A stretch of DNA of 31,091 nt. It comes from Mesostigma viride. Lineage: Eukaryota > Streptophyta > Mesostigmatophyceae > Mesostigmatales > Mesostigmataceae. The notes below the pieces were generated by a model. It was not told where the DNA came from, searched no databases, and was given only the letters and a program-made list of their open reading frames with translations. Positions 13,945-21,889 of the stretch are shown here, one piece after another. Both the position numbers and the translations under genes were made by a program. The stretch is taken from NCBI GenBank assembly GCA_009746045.1, contig RPFO01000707.1, forward strand, positions 1 through 31,091, read 5' to 3'. Positions within the stretch are counted from its first letter, which is position 1; every line of letters begins with the position of its first letter.

Positions 13945-14970
13945 GTGCGACTAAGGGCTCGGGAGGTCTTTATGTTGGTCGTTGCCACATGCACTGCACC
14001 ACCTTCTTCTTGTACGGTCCCTGCCTTGAAACAACTGCGATGTGCGACTAAGGGCTCGGGAGGTCTTTATGTTGGTTGTTGTCACGTGCGCTGCACCACC
14101 TTCTTCTTGTACGGTCCCTGCCTTGAAACAACTGCGATGTGCGACTAAGGGCTCGGGAGGTCTTTGTGTTGGTCGTTGTCACGTGCACTGCACCACCTTC
14201 TTCTTGTACGGTCCCTGCCGTGAAACAACTGCGATGTGCGACGAAGGGCTCGGGAGGTCTTTATGTTGGTCGTTGTCACGTGCACTGCATCATCTTCTTC
14301 TTTTACGGTCCCTGCCGTGAAACAACTGTGATGTGCGACTAAGGGCTCGGGAGGTCTTTATGTTGGTTGTTGTCACGTGCGCTGCACCACCTTCTTCTTG
14401 TACGGTCCCTGCCTTGAAACAACTGTGATGTGCGACTAAGGGCTCGGGAGGTCTTTATGTTGGTCGTTGCCACATGCACTGCACCACCTTCTTCTTGTAC
14501 GGTCCCTGCCTTGAAACAACTGTGATGTGCGACTAAGGGCTCGTGAGGTCTTTATGTTGGTCGTTGTCACGTGCACTGCACCACCTTCTCCTTGTACTGT
14601 CCCTGCCGTGAAACAACTGTGATGTGCGACTAAGGGCTTGGGAGGTCTTTATGTTGGTCGTTGTCACGTGCACTGCACCACCTTCTTCTTGTACGGTCCC
14701 TGCCTTGAAACAACTGTGATGTGCGACCATGGGCTCGGGAGGTCTTTATGTTGGTCGTTGCCACGTGCACTGCACCACCTTCTTGTACGGTCCCTGCCTT
14801 GAAACAACTGTGATGTGTGACTAATGGCTCTGGAGGTCTTTATGTTGGTCGTTGTCACGTGCACTGCACCACCTTCTTCTTTTACGGTCCCTGCCTAGAA
14901 ACAACTGTGATGTGCGGCTAAGGGCTCGGGAGGTCTTTATGTTGGTCGTTGTCACGTGCACTGCACCCCC
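13945..14970. repeat. Satellite higher-order repeat unit 4, partial
   Basis: Follows unit 3 with the same order of variants (14533 and 14664 match 12023 and 12154). Similarity to the next monomers is lost near 14,955-14,990. Confidence 0.65.
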
Positions 14971-15190
14971 TTCTTCTTGTACGGTCCCTGCCTTGAAACA
15001 ATTGTGATGTGCGACGAAGGGCTCGGGAGGTCTTTATGTTGGTTTATGTTTGTTGGTCGTTGTCACGTGCACTGCAATGCCCCCCCCCCTGTCTGTTTTT
15101 CTTGCCGTGAAACAACCGTGATGTACGAGTGGTGGCACGTGAGGCCTTGTTGTTTGTTGTATTTTTTATTATTATTTTTTTTTTCTTAGA
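14970..15190. repeat. Degenerate right edge of the satellite array
   Basis: The last two monomers are recognisable but decayed. One carries an internal duplication of TTTATGTTGG near 15,031-15,055. The next has a run of 11 C near 15,081. The final copy reads GTGATGTACGAGTGGTGGCACGTGAGG and grades into a T-rich tract that ends the array. Confidence 0.7.
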
Positions 15191-15502
15191 TGATTGAACA
15201 CACTAGCGCAGTTGCTGTACCCCGAAAGCATGTATAGCACAGCTTGGATGACATTGGGTTAGGTTTCATGGTGTGGGGGGATGATGTACATAGACAATGT
15301 GTGGTGTTTACTGTTTATCTATACTATGGTCTCTCTCATTACGTTGTTCCATCTATGTGATGGACTATGAGAGCTGTTTTGGTGTAAAATAGTCAAGTGC
15401 TGGCTTCACCTTTGTTCTCTACTTTATGCTTCATATGCAATGGCCCTAGTGGTTGTGTAGTTGTTCTGTTTTGTAGTGTAAAGTAATGGGTTTGCGTAGG
15501 GT
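15191..15502. other. Intergenic, no gene seen
   Basis: Single-copy AT-leaning sequence between the satellite and the first small TIR element. I see no supported ORF, RNA gene or repeat. Confidence 0.5.
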
Positions 15503-15682
15503 CGGGTTCAACGGGGGTCACTAATTGCCGTTTGGGGGGAGATGGGCAGTGTGTAATGGGAGACGCCCCCCCCAGGGTAGGCAAAAGTAAATTCAATCCA
15601 GCATGATACCATGCCCAGCATAGTATGCGTCCGTGTGGCACGACACCTCTCCCTCAGCGGCAAGTGCCCTTCCGCGAACCCG
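15503..15682. mobile_element. Small TIR element (MITE), copy 1
   Basis: The left end carries GGTCACTAATTGCCGTTTGG, a diverged form of the TIR. The right end reads CTCCCTCAGCGGCAAGTGCC, whose complement starts GGCACTTGCCGCT. The similarity of the two ends may extend outward to CGGGTTC (15503) and GAACCCG (ending 15682). There is no coding capacity. Two more copies lie at 16149 and 16718. No convincing target-site duplication was found. Confidence 0.7.
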
Positions 15683-16148
15683 TCTCGCTTTGCACCATGT
15701 CTTCCTATGATGGTGTTGTTGGCACCTTTCTTCTTTAGCTTGTGGGATCGGCACTGGGGGTGGAGCTGACATCCTTTTAATTTTGGTATTATTGAAGATA
15801 TTGAAACTAGGCTCACCTACTAACCATTTACGGTATTTTTTAATTTGTAAGTATGTATCCGAAGAACAGCTTGTCAGGTGCTTGTGAACAGTTTGCCTTG
15901 TTTATATTCCAAGCTGATGCAAACATTTGGCTGGATTAAACATTCGGCTGGCTCTGGTGGTAATCATTGTGTGTGCCCCCTAGTGGTTGGGAGTTTGTTG
16001 TCCTATCCTCGCTGTATCTGGGGCCACTAGTGTGGGTGAATGGGCCTGCAAAGCACACATTTTCTGTAATAGGTTTCCATCGTTTGTCTGGCAAAGTAAG
16101 AAATAGGTGTCACTGTTTTTGTGTGCTGTGATAGGGTGTGGTTGAACC
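15683..16148. other. Intergenic between MITE copies 1 and 2
   Basis: No supported gene or RNA. ORFs here are short and partly read through the MITE ends. Confidence 0.5.
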
Positions 16149-16316
16149 GGGGGCACTTGCCGCTTGGGGGGAGATGGGGCAGTGCGCTGAGGAAGTGCTC
16201 CCACTGGGGACAACCCCCCACTGGGTGGATACTATTCCGCCTTCCCGCATGATCCATAGGTAGCAGGTTACCTTGGATAATGTAGCACGACACCTCTCCC
16301 TCAGCGGCAAGTGCCT
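16149..16316. mobile_element. Small TIR element (MITE), copy 2
   Basis: This is the clearest copy. The left end is GGGGGCACTTGCCGCTTGGG and the right end is the complement of GGCACTTGCCGCTGAGGGAG, giving a TIR of about 26-28 bp with a few mismatches. The internal sequence differs from the other two copies except near the ends, so this is a family of non-autonomous elements sharing TIRs. Confidence 0.75.
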
Positions 16317-16717
16317 TCCGCAATCCCACTCTTCCTTAACAGCACAAAACTGTGGGGGCTTGGGTGGGGTGCCTTATACTGCTTGATGTCTCTCCATGTT
16401 TATTTTTGCTGGTGGTGTGGGAAGAGGATATTACAGCAATATTTGATATTAAAATAATTAATGTATACACTAAGTAGACACAGTTCACAATTGGAGCGTT
16501 TGAGTTGGAGGGATCTTTTTCTCTTTTTTTGCTCAACTATGTGGTGATCACAACTGCTTGCTCAAGTATTTGCTGTGGTCCTCGCGTAGTTCATGTGGGC
16601 CCATGTTTACTCGTCAGGAATTTAGGGTCCATTAGCGTATTGTCTCATCAGAGTACCGCAGTATTGGTCCCAGTTTAGTGCGGTACAAAGGGCACTGATA
16701 CGGTATCCTTTGTGAAC
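16317..16717. other. Intergenic between MITE copies 2 and 3
   Basis: AT-rich, with no supported gene. Nothing else recognised. Confidence 0.5.
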
Positions 16718-16854
16718 GGGGGGCACTTGCCGCTTGGGGGGAGATGGGCGGTGCGTAATGGGAGCTTGTCAGGTTTCGCAAGAATACACACAGCTTCCAG
16801 CATGGTTGTCAGCCGACCATGTGGCACGACACCTTTCCCTCAGCGGCAAGTGCT
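16718..16854. mobile_element. Small TIR element (MITE), copy 3
   Basis: Same TIRs: GGGCACTTGCCGCTTGGGG at the left and CCCTCAGCGGCAAGTGC at the right. It shares GTAATGGGAG near the left end with copy 1, so these two are closer to each other than to copy 2. About 137 bp, non-coding. Confidence 0.72.
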
Positions 16855-17642
16855 CTCCTGTGCACCCATGTTTCTAAGCATTACGCTCTCGTTGTCATTT
16901 TGTTATGTTGCTTGTTCTGTATATAATTATGTCGTTTGCTTTTTCTTTGGGTAGCAGGGGGGGCAATGGGCTTGATAATCAGCTTGGTTTCACAACCTGG
17001 CGTTTGCATAGGAAAAATTTTATTTCTTTGAAATGAGGTGTTTTTAAAATGTATCATCTGTTTATCATGGGTGCATTGCTTTTGGGTAGCAAGAATAGTG
17101 TTAGCATGGTATGAATGTTTGCCAATTTACTGGCAGCCTTCCTTTGTTGTGAGACTCGTGAGCAGTTGTGAGACCCGTGTTGATGAAGTTGGGCAGGTAG
17201 AGGGTGCATGCCCCCTTGGATTGTGATAGGAAGTTCGTGTTTGTCCTAGGAGAGTTGTTTAGAGTGTCTGTTTTGTGGTTCCTGTTGGGTCCTGCCTTTG
17301 GGGGCATCGCCTACCACCTTCCAGGCAAGGTGGCGGCTGAAGCCTCTTGTCTGCCTGTTCAGAATCCACCAGCCACTGGCCGCGTCTGTTACCCATGCTG
17401 CCTCTCGTTCCTTGCATGCACCGAGTGGAGCTCGCTTGGCAGTGCATCCAGGGAAGCCAAACAGGGCTGGCAGGAAAGCGTCCCATTAAGTGTCAAGGCC
17501 TGAGTCCTTGTAGAGCAGTTGCAGAGCTTGAAGATAACATTCCAGGCATAGTTGTCTCACTTCATAACATGGACACTGCCATTCTGTTGGCAACTCAGCA
17601 GTGTATGAGTGCTTGGGATGCTCTTCGTGAGAGCTGAGTATC
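16855..17642. other. Intergenic, no gene supported
   Basis: Several overlapping ORFs of 60-100 codons occur on both strands, notably around 17,200-17,500. None has a recognisable motif or a convincing start, and they overlap each other. I do not call a gene here. Confidence 0.4.
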
Positions 17643-17645
17643 TTC

Positions 17646-17770
17646 ATGTCCCACGTAGCTCCCACAAAAACCAGCATCTTCATTAAAACAATAAGTGGAA
17701 GCATACATGTGACACTAATTGACATGCCCGGAGGCACGCCGTTCAAGGCCCTTCATGAAGTACGTTGCCC
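17646..17770 (+). repeat. Split repeat A, copy 1 (A1)
   Basis: Identical to 18226-18350 as far as I can read it. It starts ATGTCCCACGTAGC and ends GAAGTACGTTGCCC. The sequence diverges immediately after the last C in the two copies and immediately before the shared TTC upstream. Confidence 0.95.
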
Positions 17771-17879
17771 TAGAGGCAACCAAGACACGGGTGGGTGGGT
17801 GGGGAGCAAAGAAAGAGGCCGACAAAACCAGCCAGAGCGGCTTTTAGTCGCAAAACCTCCCTTATCCCTAGCTAACTGA
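17646..17879 (+). CDS. Small ORF in repeat A with ubiquitin-like start
   Basis: 77 codons, the first 42 lying in repeat A and therefore also encoded at 18226. Residues 10-20 read SIFIKTISGSI, which resembles the first beta hairpin of ubiquitin (IFVKTLTG core), and a later VTLI matches the second strand position. The rest does not match ubiquitin, and no glycine-glycine tail follows. After the repeat ends, the frame runs into unrelated sequence. The resemblance is short and could be chance. I have no evidence that it is translated. Confidence 0.2.
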   Translation: MSHVAPTKTSIFIKTISGSIHVTLIDMPGGTPFKALHEVRCPRGNQDTGGWVGSKERGRQNQPERLLVAKPPLSLAN

Positions 17880-18225
17880 CGTCATTAAACCCTTATGTTT
17901 AGTGGATGCTAGTAAGACGCTAACCGTACAGACCGGGGGTAGAATATCCCGAATCTGCACGGCTAGTATTAAATAATGCGTAGGTTGTTCTTTTCAGGGG
18001 CACTGCACCTCACGCCCCGTTCCGCCCGGGTATAATCAACCCAAGCGCGGAACGCACATTTTATTTAATTCATTTTTCAACCATGCACTATATTGCATCT
18101 ACTAATCACAAAAGCTCTAGCCAAACAGCTACGAGTAAACACTACGACCTATAAGCCGCTCATCCAGCGGCCTCTTGTTCCCGCATTCACGTATAGAAGA
18201 AACTCCGTTCAAAGAACCCCGATTC
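17804..18225 (+). repeat. Split repeat B, copy 1 (B1)
   Basis: 422-bp block starting GAGCAAAGAAAGAGG and ending AACCCCGATTC. It is repeated at 19187-19608 with no difference I can see. Near-identity of both repeat pairs implies recent insertion or gene conversion. Confidence 0.95.
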
Positions 18226-18350
18226 ATGTCCCACGTAGCTCCCACAAAAACCAGCATCTTCATTAAAACAATAAGTGGAAGCATACATGTGACACTAATT
18301 GACATGCCCGGAGGCACGCCGTTCAAGGCCCTTCATGAAGTACGTTGCCC
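18226..18350 (+). repeat. Split repeat A, copy 2 (A2)
   Basis: Second A copy, joined directly to B1 with TTC at the seam. It opens with an ATG whose frame stays open through the whole repeat (42 codons). That frame is also open upstream into B1 from an ATG at 18175. Confidence 0.95.
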
Positions 18351-19186
18351 AATCACCCCCGCCCTGGCTTTCCCTTGAAGCCGCACTCCACCTTGCTCGT
18401 TGTCACAAGTGACCGCCCTGCCGCAAAACGGGAGCCCCCCCACATCGGGAGGCGTGTGCCCGGCGGCTGTGGATGCATGGCCAGGCCCAAAAAGGCCCAG
18501 CGCATTTGCACTGCGATTGCGCACGGCCAGCCTATCATGACCCCTCTCGGGGCCCCGAGTCGGTACCGCTATGGCCGTCTCCCCATAGACCCGGGGTGCT
18601 TCGAGAAAAAACGTGGACCTAGCCCAGGCCCCGCCAGCCCGGATGCCCGAGGCCACAGCCCCAGGCACCTGGCTGAACGAGAGTCCGTTCAGCCAAGACC
18701 GCATTCCCCCCCGAGGTTTCTATGCGTGGGGAAAAAATTTCTAGCTTAGGCGCTTTTCCCATCGCCGTCCCCAGCCCCAACCACCCCCCCTCGGCGGAAG
18801 GCAATTGCAAAGTTTGCTGGCCAGCAGCAATTTCCGAAGAAAAAGCCGCAGGCCGCGGACCGAGACACGGGTCGCCAGTGCCAGCCATCCGGCTCCAACC
18901 CGGGGTGCAAGCATCCCCAGGTACGGAGCACCAGCTCGCGCACTGGGCCGACCAAGCGACAGTTGAGCACCTGTCACGGCATCCGGCCCACCAAAGACCC
19001 CAAGCTGGGGAAAAGGTGCGGACCGGAGGTAATCATTTTCTTTTCTTTTAGTTAACCGAGCGAGGAACTACGCCTGGCCGGTTAACAACTGGAAGTCTCA
19101 CCACTGGCCAAGTGGCCAGTGCAACCAGTGCTTTTGGGATTTTGCTCCGCAGCACCCATAGCTGCGGCTGCCGCCGCAACGACAAC
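18351..19186. other. GC-rich internal segment of the split-repeat element
   Basis: 836 bp between A2 and B2, far richer in G and C than the repeats on either side. Overlapping ORFs are open on both strands (for example 18345-18749 plus and 18333-18704 minus), as is usual for GC-rich DNA, and none has a recognisable domain. The last 140 bp hold two inverted repeats: GTTAACCG/CGGTTAAC (19051-19086) and CACTGGCCA/TGGCCAGTG (19102-19121). It may be captured host sequence or a remnant of the element's interior. Confidence 0.5.
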
Positions 19187-19608
19187 GAGCAAAGAAAGAG
19201 GCCGACAAAACCAGCCAGAGCGGCTTTTAGTCGCAAAACCTCCCTTATCCCTAGCTAACTGACGTCATTAAACCCTTATGTTTAGTGGATGCTAGTAAGA
19301 CGCTAACCGTACAGACCGGGGGTAGAATATCCCGAATCTGCACGGCTAGTATTAAATAATGCGTAGGTTGTTCTTTTCAGGGGCACTGCACCTCACGCCC
19401 CGTTCCGCCCGGGTATAATCAACCCAAGCGCGGAACGCACATTTTATTTAATTCATTTTTCAACCATGCACTATATTGCATCTACTAATCACAAAAGCTC
19501 TAGCCAAACAGCTACGAGTAAACACTACGACCTATAAGCCGCTCATCCAGCGGCCTCTTGTTCCCGCATTCACGTATAGAAGAAACTCCGTTCAAAGAAC
19601 CCCGATTC
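19187..19608 (+). repeat. Split repeat B, copy 2 (B2)
   Basis: Right end of the element. It is the same 422 bp as B1 and ends with the TTC that also precedes A1. Single-copy sequence (TGGAAGTTGC) follows. Confidence 0.95.
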
Positions 19609-20352
19609 TGGAAGTTGCTACCTGGATATCAATAATCCTTGATTGAAACGGAACACGATTGTTGTGGTAACTTTATGGCTTTACTTTATCAATGAGACAA
19701 ACAACTTAATCGATATCACAATGGAACTTGATATTCCTGGACTGTTCTGATCAATATCTAGCACAGTGTGTGTGTTAACATGCACTTAAGGCATGCCACG
19801 GAGTACCGGATGAGGTACTTTTCTACGGCGCCCTTTGCCAGCTTAGTGGCAGACCTAGGTGAAATTGGTCCGAGGACGAGAGTCTCGTCCTCTTGGTTTA
19901 ATGACGAATGTTAAGTGCGATAAACCCGACACATTAAATCTGGGGCAACTATCCATTTGTAATTGGTCTTGCTAGCCATTATAAGTGTGTAACAATTAGC
20001 TTGGCGTCAAGCCGCGATGCCAGATATATCATGACCTGGGTCGTGAAGTGCAATCTGCATTAGGCGACCTTGATTATTCCTAACTCCGGCATGGAGGATC
20101 TTTCGCTATATGTCACTCAGGCTAGGGACCTGGGTTGGGATACTGCACCCGTGATCGAAGGCAAGTGGCACGACTCACTCGCCCCTGGAGGTCTGGAGTT
20201 GCAGATAGCAGCTCCGCGTACTCCAGACCATCCAAGACAATTGTACGCTCTCGGCCACGATGAACGGGCCCGGGGTGGGGGTAGATTGCATGCTAACCCC
20301 CGGTGGCCCAGGATAATATAAGCTTCTCGGAGCCTGAGGTTTTTTGGGGGGG
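19609..20352. other. Unassigned region with three hairpins
   Basis: No recognisable gene. An 83-codon ORF at 20070-20321 has no motif I know. Three perfect inverted repeats lie in a row: AGTACC/GGTACT with a six-base loop (19802-19819), TGCCA/TGGCA (19836-19851), and a 10-bp pair GAGGACGAGA/TCTCGTCCTC (19872-19892). The sequence is neither a tRNA nor 5S rRNA by eye. Confidence 0.45.
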
Positions 20353-20359
20353 GCACCCA

Positions 20360-21321
20360 GGGTTAATTAATTAATTAATTATCAACATCACTCCGTTGGG
20401 AGTAAATGTAGCACATATCCCTGAAAAGGGGCATATGGCTTTTAATACATTCTAGGCTACTTCATGCAAGGGTGGGAATGTAAGCTACCCCTGCTCTAGG
20501 TGCACCAGGGCACCTGCACCCTCATGGTCTATCACGCTATGCTCGGGTAAGGGGGGAGCCATCCATGTGGGGGAAGATCATCATTGCTATACGAGAGCTA
20601 GGGCATGGCTTCTCAGCAGGGAGGGACTCCCTGCATGGGCACTGCATAATTAAATAAAGCTAGGCATCATCTGGAGGGTAGCTCATCATAGGCACACATG
20701 TACCTGACTAAAAAGGCTAGGCCTCAGCTGGTATATTGCCTGTAGTAGGCGGGCATGTACAAGGCCACTGTCTAACTATTCTACACCACTGCTGCTGTAT
20801 TCCCCTAGGCTGGGGCTGGAGTCGCTGGGGCCGCGGTGGTTGAGGGGGTCGCGTGCCAGGGCTTGTGGCCGACGTAGATGGCCGCCCCCTTCCAGTACAC
20901 CGGCTGGCCCGCCTTGGTCTGCCGGAGCTGGAGGTAGGTCGGCCATAGCTCCCGTCGCCGTTGTTGCTGTGCATGCCAGTGTCAAGTCGTCGTCCACGGT
21001 GAAGTGAGTCTTCTCGAGCCGCTTGCGGCGTCTGAGAAACGAAATCTTGTCCGCTGGGCTCTCAAAGATGAGAAGAAGCGGAGGCGCCCCTGCCTTACCC
21101 CGCGCGCGGGGGAGGCGGTGGGCGGTCAGCTTAATCTCACCAAGAAGGCCCATGCGTGCAAGGATTTTGCTCTCAAACGCACGTGCAAGCTTCTCGGAAT
21201 TCTCACCTTCCTCCATGCATGTCGAAGTTCTTGAGTATGGCGTTGAGGCTGCGCTTGGCGAGCTCGGCCTCCTCGCGGAGGTCAAGCGTCTGCCGCTGGA
21301 GCTGGGCTGCGACGGGTTCAT
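20360..21321 (-). mobile_element. 5'-truncated LINE ORF1-type element, inverted copy
   Basis: On the minus strand this contains the last part of an ORF1-like gene, a 3' UTR of about 427 nt, and a terminal (AATT)n tail (20361-20380). The coding part and 3' UTR match the plus-strand element at 21738-23672 along their full common length. Examples are TAGCCTAGAATGTATTAAAAG next to GCCATATG(C)CCC, and the segment around the stop codon. The 5' end is truncated near 21321, as is common after target-primed reverse transcription. A candidate 7-bp target-site duplication, GCACCCA, occurs at 20353-20359 and 21322-21328. Confidence 0.65.
20805..21316 (-). pseudogene. LINE ORF1-like protein, C-terminal half, frameshifted
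   Basis: Reading the minus strand across frames gives, in order, a coiled-coil stretch with LDLREEAELAKRSLNAIL, then AFESKILARMGLLGEIKL, HRLPRARGK, LLLIFESPADKISFLRRRKR, VDDDLTLA, and finally RRRELWPTYLQLRQ and VYWKGAAIYVGHKPW before a TAG at 20807-20805. At least two frameshifts break it, one near 21,200 and one just after DDDLTLA near 20,975. It aligns residue by residue with the plus-strand ORF1 at 22.75-23.22 kb. The DDLT...RRELWP...WRGA pattern is typical of the C-terminal domain of L1-type ORF1 proteins (RNA-binding chaperones of LINE RNPs). It is a dead copy. Confidence 0.6.
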
Positions 21322-21328
21322 GCACCCA

Positions 21329-21599
21329 AACCCCGCAGGGGCTGCTCTAAACCAGAAGAGCATCAACCGCCTTTGAGGCAAGTAACGCCTGCAAGGCCAA
21401 ACGCACGGTCAGAGATGCAGGAAACATCGATGAAGGGAGGGACAACAAAGATCTGTCCAGATCAATATCTAGTTAGGGATGCAAAGCAACCAACTACACA
21501 TGAGTTTAGAAATCTGCACTTCAAACACGTGCCGTATTGCTCATATTAAGTGAGTGTTCACGATAACTGATAGCGCATTGATCTATAGAGCATCTTGTT
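21329..21599. other. Sequence between the two LINE-derived copies
   Basis: About 270 bp with no supported gene. It may be upstream remains of the old LINE whose reverse-transcriptase end starts near 21,600, but I see no motif that proves it. Confidence 0.35.
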
Positions 21600-21737
21600 T
21601 ATACCCGTGATGTTAGACGCCCCAAGGCCCGCACCTTCAAAGAACAGCTAGTAGAGGACATGGGGGGCCTAGGCCTCTCCGTGATTTGGAAGAAGATGAT
21701 GGACAAGGCCAAGTGGGCCCAGGTCATAGAGGACAAC
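21600..21737 (+). pseudogene. LINE reverse transcriptase, C-terminal fragment (part 1)
   Basis: The open frame reads RRPKARTFKEQLVEDMGGLG and then KKMMDKAKWAQVIEDN. LINE ORF2 proteins often end with a segment of this type: a tryptophan- or phenylalanine-led helix, a VEDM/LGL core, then DRxxW. Here DKAKW replaces DRxxW. The frame is cut at ATAGAGGACAAC (21726-21737) by the ORF1-only element. The same 12 bases recur at 23673, where the frame continues to a TAG. Most of the protein, including the catalytic domain, is missing upstream. Confidence 0.55.
21726..21737 (+). repeat. Target-site duplication, left copy (12 bp)
   Basis: ATAGAGGACAAC, identical to 23673-23684. The two copies flank the ORF1-only element exactly, one before its 5' end and one right after its (CAATT)n tail. 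The length is typical of LINE target-primed reverse transcription. Confidence 0.8.
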
Positions 21738-21889
21738 CCGCACCCATACGAGCCACGAGGTAGCCATGGCTGACGGCGGAGCTCATAACTTTCACGTTTG
21801 AGCACCGAATTTAGCCGTGAATATCACTATCGCTTCGTCTTTCTAAGACGCACATGCTGATATAATTTTCCGAATCTAAAACGCAATGT

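Larger units (their letters stand above)
1..15190. repeat. 97-bp tandem satellite array
   Basis: About 155 head-to-tail copies of one monomer. The consensus length is 97 bp (for example, identical register at 4285, 4382 and 4479). Recognisable blocks, in order, are GTGATGTGCGACTAAGGGCT, CGGGAGGTCTTTATGTTGG, CGTTGTCACGTGCACTGCAC, CACCTTCTTCTTGTACGGTC and CCTGCCGTGAAACAACT. Common variants are a 3-bp loss of one TTC (94-bp monomer), TTGTTGTCACGTGCGC, and CTTGAAAC for CGTGAAAC. Because 97 is not a multiple of 3, the frame rotates with each copy and every ORF stops within one to three monomers, so the array is not coding. A centromeric, subtelomeric or interstitial position cannot be decided from the window. 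Confidence 0.97.
17643..19608 (+). mobile_element. Split-direct-repeat element (PAT/Kangaroo/TOC-like)
   Basis: Four repeat blocks occur in the order A1-B1-A2-B2. A (125 bp) is at 17646-17770 and 18226-18350. B (422 bp) is at 17804-18225 and 19187-19608. B1 abuts A2 directly. The trinucleotide TTC precedes A1, sits at the B1/A2 junction and ends B2, as if a circle with a TTC crossover core had inserted at a TTC site. This A1-B1A2-B2 layout is the known signature of PAT/Kangaroo-type DIRS-order retrotransposons and resembles the split LTR of Chlamydomonas TOC1. There is no reverse transcriptase, RNase H or tyrosine recombinase inside, so the copy would be non-autonomous. Only 33 bp separate A1 and B1, while 836 bp separate A2 and B2. 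An ordinary segmental duplication is the main alternative. Confidence 0.65.

Noticed and set aside
1-15190. Many ORFs of 60-195 codons on both strands in the satellite
   Set aside because: The 97-bp period shifts the frame with each monomer, the same peptides appear in all frames, and none continues past a few monomers.
1-15190. CRISPR-like array
   Set aside because: The repeats are directly adjacent, with no unique spacers, and the monomer is 97 bp. This is a eukaryotic satellite.
18333-19051. ORFs of 89-134 codons inside the split-repeat element
   Set aside because: They overlap on both strands in GC-rich DNA and carry no recognisable motif. They are probably chance.
19836-19881. tRNA-derived SINE with A and B boxes
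   Set aside because: AGCTTAGTGG and GGTCCGAGGAC only partly match, and there is no tRNA-like fold or tail.
19790-19900. Hammerhead ribozyme
   Set aside because: GGATGAG and GAAA occur in order, but the core needs CUGAUGA, where the U is a G here, and the stems around it pair differently.
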